Source: CAZRDB01 sp964598695
Lineage (GTDB): Bacteria > Armatimonadota > Zipacnadia > UBA1398
Assembly (NCBI GenBank): GCA_964598695.1
Contig: CAZRDB010000149.1
Coordinates: 1-12,543 of the forward strand
Length of the DNA stretch: 12,543 nt
Reading direction: 5' to 3'
Positions within the stretch are counted from its first letter, which is position 1. Every line of letters begins with the position of its first letter. A program made the translations under genes and the position numbers. Positions 8,888-12,543 of this stretch are shown here, piece by piece. The notes under the pieces are model-generated. The model did not search any database and was not told the DNA's origin. It saw only the letters and a list, made by a program, of their open reading frames with translations.

Positions 8888-9240
8888 GGCGCCGGTCTGG
8901 CGCTCGCCGGTGGGCCCCCCCCGTCCGGTTGTCCGTTGGGTCGTAGCCGAAGCTCACGAGGTTGCCATCCGACAGAGACACCCCCGTGGGGTTCCCCACC
9001 GCACCGCGCGTGTAGACGTAGCCCGCGATCACGAACCTCCGCTCCGGTCACCCTGAGCTTGCCGAAGGGTGCGCACGCCCGTCGTCCGTGAGGCCGCGTC
9101 GTATGCGCAGGTCACGGTCGCGCCGTTCCCGAGCGTCAGCGTCGCGAGCCTGCTGCCTCCATCATACGCCCACGTGGTGCGCTCCCCCCACGGAGTCTGC
9201 AGGGAGCGGCCAGTGCGCCCCGCGCTGGCCATGCAGGCAC
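8888..9240 (-). pseudogene. Broken RHS/YD-repeat fragment filling the space between GH106 and the toxin locus
   Basis: On the minus strand, 9236-9072 reads as RHS repeat sequence: LQTPWGERTTWAYDGGSRL, then LGNGATVTCAYDAASRTTGV. The frame then runs into a palindromic insert (9047-9071) and stops. RHS sequence resumes in another frame at about 9040-8923: FVIAGYVYTRGAVGNPTGV, SLSDGNLVSFGYDPTDNRT. After a run of eight C (plus strand, 8915-8922), a further frame could continue as TGERQTGA, ending at the GH106 stop codon. So at least one and perhaps two frameshifts are present, and there is no start context or full repeat array. It begins about ten bases after the stop of the preceding minus-strand gene. 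It is a remnant of an RHS core, either displaced by the upstream cassette or misjoined during assembly. No independent gene is seen in 8888-9245. Confidence 0.72.
9047..9071. repeat. Dispersed short palindromic (REP-like) element inside the RHS fragment
   Basis: The plus strand reads GTCACCCTGAGCTTGCC followed by GAAGGGTG. CACCCT and AGGGTG form an outer stem of six base pairs around an 11-base loop. From memory, near-identical units (CCCTGAGCTTGTCGAAGGG) occur many times in genomes of several phyla and give peptides such as LRQAQ or PFDKLRA when translated. Here the minus strand gives TLRQAQGD. It sits exactly where the RHS reading frame breaks. Confidence 0.65.
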
Positions 9241-9245
9241 CGCGC

Positions 9246-10127
9246 TCACCCCTCGTCGCGATCGAGCGCGCGTCGTCCGCCGTCGGTTCCCAGTCTGCGG
9301 AGAAGACGCGCGTAGTGTGGCGCGTAAGTGAGGGTCGCCGACCAGTAAGCCAGGCCGTTGCCCGCCCTCAGGAGCCGAGCCACATGCTCTACCGTTGGCG
9401 TGCCGCCGAGGCCCACCTCGCTGAGCGCGCCATAGGCGCTGGAGTAGCCGGTGGCAGCTTGTGAGAGGCCCGTGGCGGCCCTCGCCATGTCGGTGACTGC
9501 GCCGGGGGTTGGGCACCACCCGGCCAGGCGGCATAGCCGTCGCCATGTTGCCTTGGTGAGCCCGGAGTCGGCGGCGGGCTTGGCCTCCCGATCCCGGCAG
9601 CTCGGTACGCACGGTGCTGGCGACACAGAACCAGTCGACGATCGGTCGATCTCGTGCAGGCGCGAGGCCAAGAACAGCCACTCGACCCAGATCTGCACGC
9701 AGCTGGCGGCATCGTACCAGCACCAGCGCATCGACGTGTGTGACTGAGCCAGCAGGGCCAGTGCAGACCAGGCCCGCAGGCGGTCGCTCGCGTCCACGGC
9801 CCGCGCGAGGTCAGCGAGCGCCGGCTGAACGCCCAGACTGCAGGCCCGGACGCGGGCAAGGGCAGCGTATGGCCACCCGCCCGACCGGGGCGGCGGTGCC
9901 CCGAGACCTTGCGACGGGTGCCATGTCACTTGGTCGCCTCCGGTCGACAGGTCACCCAAGTCCAGTTCGCCGGGGAGCGTTGCGGTGGAGTGCGAGCGGA
10001 ACGCTCTGCGAACCGCGTCGTAGAGGGAACTCGCCCATTCGTCCAACGGGAAGGCGCGTGGCTCTGGCCACGCGGGAACGGAGGCCACCACGGATTCGTC
10101 GATTCGCTCGTCTCGTGACACCGGCAC
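9246..10127 (-). CDS. Unrecognised cysteine-rich protein in the RHS toxin operon
   Basis: This encodes 293 residues from GTG at 10127; a second GTG at 10121 is equally possible and stands better spaced from the GGAGGG at 10131-10136. I do not recognise the family. The protein has no signal peptide or clear membrane helix. It has seven cysteines (for example PAPCVPSC and LCRLAGWC) and several Trp-rich stretches (MRWCWYD; IWVEWLFLASRL). The second half looks helical. It starts 60 bases after the stop of the lipoprotein gene, in the same orientation, and ends about ten bases before an RHS remnant. That position suits an accessory or second immunity protein, or a cargo gene of the RHS cassette. 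Third codon positions are less GC-biased than in the glycosidase genes, which hints at separate origin. The strand choice rests on operon context and on length; the opposite-strand frames are shorter and Arg/Pro-rich. Confidence 0.6.
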   Translation of the reverse strand: MPVSRDERIDESVVASVPAWPEPRAFPLDEWASSLYDAVRRAFRSHSTATLPGELDLGDLSTGGDQVTWHPSQGLGAPPPRSGGWPYAALARVRACSLGVQPALADLARAVDASDRLRAWSALALLAQSHTSMRWCWYDAASCVQIWVEWLFLASRLHEIDRSSTGSVSPAPCVPSCRDREAKPAADSGLTKATWRRLCRLAGWCPTPGAVTDMARAATGLSQAATGYSSAYGALSEVGLGGTPTVEHVARLLRAGNGLAYWSATLTYAPHYARLLRRLGTDGGRRALDRDEG

Positions 10128-10187
10128 GGTCCCTCCCTCGCCTGCCCCGCGTCGTCGGCCGTGCGGTTCCCGAGCGCGTTGCCGCGG

Positions 10188-11651
10188 CTACTGCTGGGTG
10201 ACGTCACATGGTGCCACCCACAGGGCTCCCGTCGAGTCCACCCACAGCAGCTCGCGCCGCTCAGTCACACGCACCCAGATGGGCGCCGCCGGTGGCGGCC
10301 ACTGCGACCTCTCGTCGGACGACGCCCCCGGCCGCCAAGCGGGGAGCCGCGCCGCCGTCTCAGCGGCTCCGTCTCGCACCCAGCGGACCTGCACCACTGC
10401 ATCGGTCCCCAGCACCCCGCTGGCCCACGGCCCTTCGACCGTCGCGAAGACGCACCTGTCGGCCAGCGGGTCGTACCAGTGACAGGTCATCAGGCGCAGT
10501 GCGTTCCCCTCGAGCTGCGGCGCGAAGACCCGAGTCGCCAGTGCGGCGCCCCGGCGGCCGCTGGGCGTTCCGCCGGCCCACACCGTAGGGCAGGAGAGTC
10601 TCAGCAGACCCTCGCCAGCGGACCGGCCCACCAGCGCGAACGCCCGCACTGACGGCACCGTGTAGTCCGGCAGGATCGCGGAGACCGCACGAGACAGGTG
10701 ACCCTCCTGCGCAGCATGGGCGGGCCACAGGCCGAACGGCAGACGAGCGCTTTGGCCCAAGGGGGCAAGGTGCACGTCGCCGGCCGCCTCCTCGCACGTC
10801 TGGAGGAACACCGCCGAGCAACCGGCGGTCCGCGCGGCGTCGTATCGCGCGTCCCCGCTCCGGGACTCCCTGCTCCTCCACTGTTCCGGTGTATGGGCGG
10901 GCTGCATAGCGGCGATGACCACGCCATCCCGCGGGGGAGGCACAGCTGACGCGTGCTGCTGCGGGGGGTACGTATCGCCGAACAGCCAGGCCGAGAAGCG
11001 CAGGCCGTGGGCCTCAGCGGGGCCCGCGCCGCCCTGGAGATCCGCCACGGATGTCGCCTCCAGGAAGATCGGCCCAGCAGCACCGCGGGGCGAGTGCAGC
11101 GCCGCACGCTCCTCGGTAACAACGCGCATGACGTAGGGAGGCTGAGCCGTCGACCACACGAGGCAGCTCTGTCCGGATCCCTGCGGCAGGCATGGATCGC
11201 CGTACCACCCGCCGCCCCTCCACTCCGCCACCGAACCGCTGTCGAGGTCGACTACGACCAAGGCCGGATCGGCCCCGCGCCCAAGCACTTCAGCGAACAG
11301 CCGCCTTCCCACGACCTCCGCGTTCACTCCTGAGCACCCGTCGCAGAGGTGAGAGATGCAGCGGGGCGTTGTGCTCCTGGGTAGCGGTTGGACGCCAGCC
11401 GACGGCGGCCCGGCACCCGGGGGGGCCGCATCTACCCCCAAGGGTCCAGCCGCGACCGGGGCTGGGCCCTTGGGCGCTGCCCCAGGCGCTGCGCGCGGTT
11501 GGTGGCATCCCGCCAACGACGTGAGAGCCGCAATAGCCGCGATGGCACCCACAACCGCGGCGGCCCTGCTTCGCTGCGACGGGTCGACTCCCCGAGTCGC
11601 CTGCAGAGACGAGCGCCCCCCTCTCGCGGCCCCGGTGCTAGAGCACCTCAT
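10188..11651 (-). CDS. Lipoprotein of unknown family, candidate immunity protein to the RHS toxin
   Basis: This encodes 487 residues from ATG at 11651. GGAGAGGAGG at 11661-11670 lies nine bases upstream, and the first 14 bases overlap the end of the toxin gene (ATGAGGTGCTCTAG), suggesting translational coupling. A long basic n-region and a hydrophobic core (AAAVVGAIAAIAALTS) lead to the lipobox LAGC, with C49 as the likely lipidated residue. A Pro/Ala/Gly-rich linker follows to about residue 90. The remaining 400 residues show no domain I recognise but contain many cysteines (CISHLCDGC; CHWYDPLADRC), which would fit disulphides outside the cytoplasm. The protein should be anchored to a membrane facing the periplasm. 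That is where an immunity protein against a peptidoglycan-targeting toxin must act, and the adjacency supports this role. At 487 residues it is large for an immunity protein, so an unrelated lipoprotein remains possible. Longer in-frame starts up to 11894 lie inside the toxin gene and are rejected. Confidence 0.72.
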   Translation of the reverse strand: MRCSSTGAARGGRSSLQATRGVDPSQRSRAAAVVGAIAAIAALTSLAGCHQPRAAPGAAPKGPAPVAAGPLGVDAAPPGAGPPSAGVQPLPRSTTPRCISHLCDGCSGVNAEVVGRRLFAEVLGRGADPALVVVDLDSGSVAEWRGGGWYGDPCLPQGSGQSCLVWSTAQPPYVMRVVTEERAALHSPRGAAGPIFLEATSVADLQGGAGPAEAHGLRFSAWLFGDTYPPQQHASAVPPPRDGVVIAAMQPAHTPEQWRSRESRSGDARYDAARTAGCSAVFLQTCEEAAGDVHLAPLGQSARLPFGLWPAHAAQEGHLSRAVSAILPDYTVPSVRAFALVGRSAGEGLLRLSCPTVWAGGTPSGRRGAALATRVFAPQLEGNALRLMTCHWYDPLADRCVFATVEGPWASGVLGTDAVVQVRWVRDGAAETAARLPAWRPGASSDERSQWPPPAAPIWVRVTERRELLWVDSTGALWVAPCDVTQQ

Positions 11652-12543
11652 CCGTCTCGGCCTCCTCTCCGAAGCGTGGCACCTCCACGCGGACAGGCTG
11701 CGAGGGGTTCGCGCGCTGGATCTCCCTGATCGTCTCACGGACGTCAACGTAGTCGTCCCATGACGGGAACGAGATGCACCCCTCACTGGAGATCGTGCCG
11801 TAGTCGCAGTGAAGGAGTATTCCGCTCCGTCCTTCGGGTGCCTTGCTGATGTCACCCCCTGGCAGCCCAATCGGGATCTTCGCACCCGACACATTGGTCC
11901 CTGGGTGGGGCACTATCCCCGACTCGTTACTAGTGGTCGGGGCGCCCACCACGTACGTGCCCGGCGGCGTCGGCCCTGCCGTGGCCGTTGGGTTAAGGTG
12001 CTGCCCCGACCGGAACGGCCAGCAGCGTCGCGGCTCTCCTGGGCAGTCGATGCAGAAGTTACCGATCGCGTACCGGATGCCACCACCCTCCTCGTAGCCG
12101 AGCCAGGTCACCCACGCCGTGCAGTTGGCTGGAGTGCTGATAGCGGGGACCTCGGCGATGCACCGTCGGTAGAGGGCGAGGCTGACCTTCTCCCGGATGA
12201 GTGCTGCCTTCCGACAGCGCAGGATGTCCCCATCTGTCCACGGCCAGCCGCGTACAGCCTGAAGGCACCTGCGCGCCGTCTCCGTCGAGGCCAGCATGCG
12301 CGCGACGTGCTCCCGCCCACACGCGCTGACGTGGAGCTCATGCTCCTCCGGTGAGATCCTCCCGCTCGCATCCACCGCCCTCGTCGCCCTCCCGCCCACG
12401 TACTGGTACCTCGGCTCACTCGCGACGGGATCCACGCTCAGCCACGAGCCGGTCGCCGGCCCGAGGTAACGGGCTCTCACATACGCGAGGCCGGTCGCCG
12501 GATCGGTGTAGTAGCCGAGGGCGCCGATGTAGCGGTGGGGGTT
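11638..12543 (-). CDS. RHS-repeat protein, C-terminal end with L,D-transpeptidase/Tlde1-like toxin domain (5' end beyond window)
   Basis: The last 301 residues of an RHS protein enter from the right edge, open from the first base. Residues 1-62 are the conserved end of the RHS core: RYIGALGYYTDPATGLAYVR, ARYLGPATGSWLSVDP, PRYQYVGGRATRAVDASG. Beyond this the variable C-terminal region begins. After a Cys-rich stretch (CIDCPGEPRRC near 150) come PTPPGTYVVG and SGILLHCDYG, then SSEGCISF, with H245 and C256 as the likely catalytic pair. A PPGTY segment, a His about ten residues upstream, and S-x-G-C recall the YkuD L,D-transpeptidase/DUF2778 group. That group includes the type VI effector Tlde1, which cuts or exchanges D-amino acids on peptidoglycan stem peptides. 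The toxin would act in the periplasm of a rival. An Asp-Ala-Ser-Gly replaces the usual DPxG at the core boundary. RHS identity is firm. The toxin-fold assignment is by motif only, and an autolysin-like self-processing role is an alternative. Confidence 0.8.
   Translation of the reverse strand, partial: NPHRYIGALGYYTDPATGLAYVRARYLGPATGSWLSVDPVASEPRYQYVGGRATRAVDASGRISPEEHELHVSACGREHVARMLASTETARRCLQAVRGWPWTDGDILRCRKAALIREKVSLALYRRCIAEVPAISTPANCTAWVTWLGYEEGGGIRYAIGNFCIDCPGEPRRCWPFRSGQHLNPTATAGPTPPGTYVVGAPTTSNESGIVPHPGTNVSGAKIPIGLPGGDISKAPEGRSGILLHCDYGTISSEGCISFPSWDDYVDVRETIREIQRANPSQPVRVEVPRFGEEAETDEVL
11661..11670 (-). promoter_or_regulatory. Ribosome binding site deciding the ATG start of the lipoprotein gene
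   Basis: GGAGAGGAGG (minus strand) lies inside the 3' end of the toxin gene, nine bases before the ATG at 11651. It supports a coupled start overlapping the toxin stop rather than the longer in-frame openings. Confidence 0.6.

Noticed and set aside
8889..8903. Hairpin GCGCC-GGTCT-GGCGC just after the GH106 stop as a terminator
   Set aside because: The stem is only five bp and no T-run follows. The same bases read as RHS sequence (ERQTGA) on the minus strand.
9614..10201. Plus-strand 195-residue open frame opposite the unknown Cys-rich ORF
   Set aside because: Arg/Pro-rich, no ribosome binding site or domain. The minus-strand frame is longer and fits the operon direction.
11652..11894. Longer N-terminus for the lipoprotein, starting at 11894
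   Set aside because: It would lie wholly inside the toxin domain in another frame. The ATG at 11651 has a good ribosome binding site and gives a plausible signal peptide.
1..12543. tRNA, rRNA, CRISPR arrays, transposase genes
   Set aside because: None were seen. There are no regularly spaced direct repeats, no transposase motifs and no recognisable tRNA cloverleaf.

Overview
The window is very GC-rich, with strongly GC-biased third codon positions over most of its length. It looks like a metagenome-assembled scaffold from a non-proteobacterial, probably Planctomycetota-like organism (other PVC-group or Armatimonadota-type lineages are possible). The clues are a C-terminal motif typical of large planctomycete hypothetical-protein families, a GH2/GH106 glycan-degradation pair, GTG and TTG starts, and RHS/YD-repeat genes. 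The lineage is an inference. A 10-base N gap plus G-rich junk at 8029-8117 shows the scaffold is imperfect.

Left part (1-2465, minus strand): two tandem paralogous membrane-anchored proteins of unknown function. The upstream copy (2465-1065) is complete and uses a TTG start. The downstream copy starts with GTG at 1028 and runs off the left edge. They share a co-linear architecture and one 33-bp block of perfect DNA identity.

Middle (2631-8887, plus strand): a two-gene carbohydrate operon, divergent from the first pair. It holds a GH2 beta-glycosidase with no visible signal peptide and a secreted GH106 alpha-L-rhamnosidase-type enzyme that carries a discoidin-like insertion and a second beta-sandwich insertion. 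The pair probably removes a beta-linked sugar and L-rhamnose from a plant, algal or microbial polysaccharide. The GH106 gene is interrupted by the assembly gap, so its two halves lie in different frames although they are almost certainly one gene.

Right part (8888-12543, minus strand): a polymorphic-toxin-like locus. Entering from the right edge is the 3' end of an RHS protein. Its C-terminal domain carries a His and a Ser-Glu-Gly-Cys motif resembling L,D-transpeptidase/DUF2778 (Tlde1-type) peptidoglycan-targeting toxins. Overlapping its stop by 14 nt is a gene for a lipoprotein with a canonical lipobox, which is topologically a good candidate immunity protein. Next comes a Cys-rich protein that I do not recognise. 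A broken RHS fragment then fills the whole space up to the GH106 stop codon. It contains a frameshift and a short dispersed palindromic repeat, of the kind that gives LRQAQ-like peptides when translated. The arrangement fits a C-terminal toxin/immunity cassette that displaced older RHS sequence. Toxin, immunity and cassette roles are inferred from motifs and layout, not shown.
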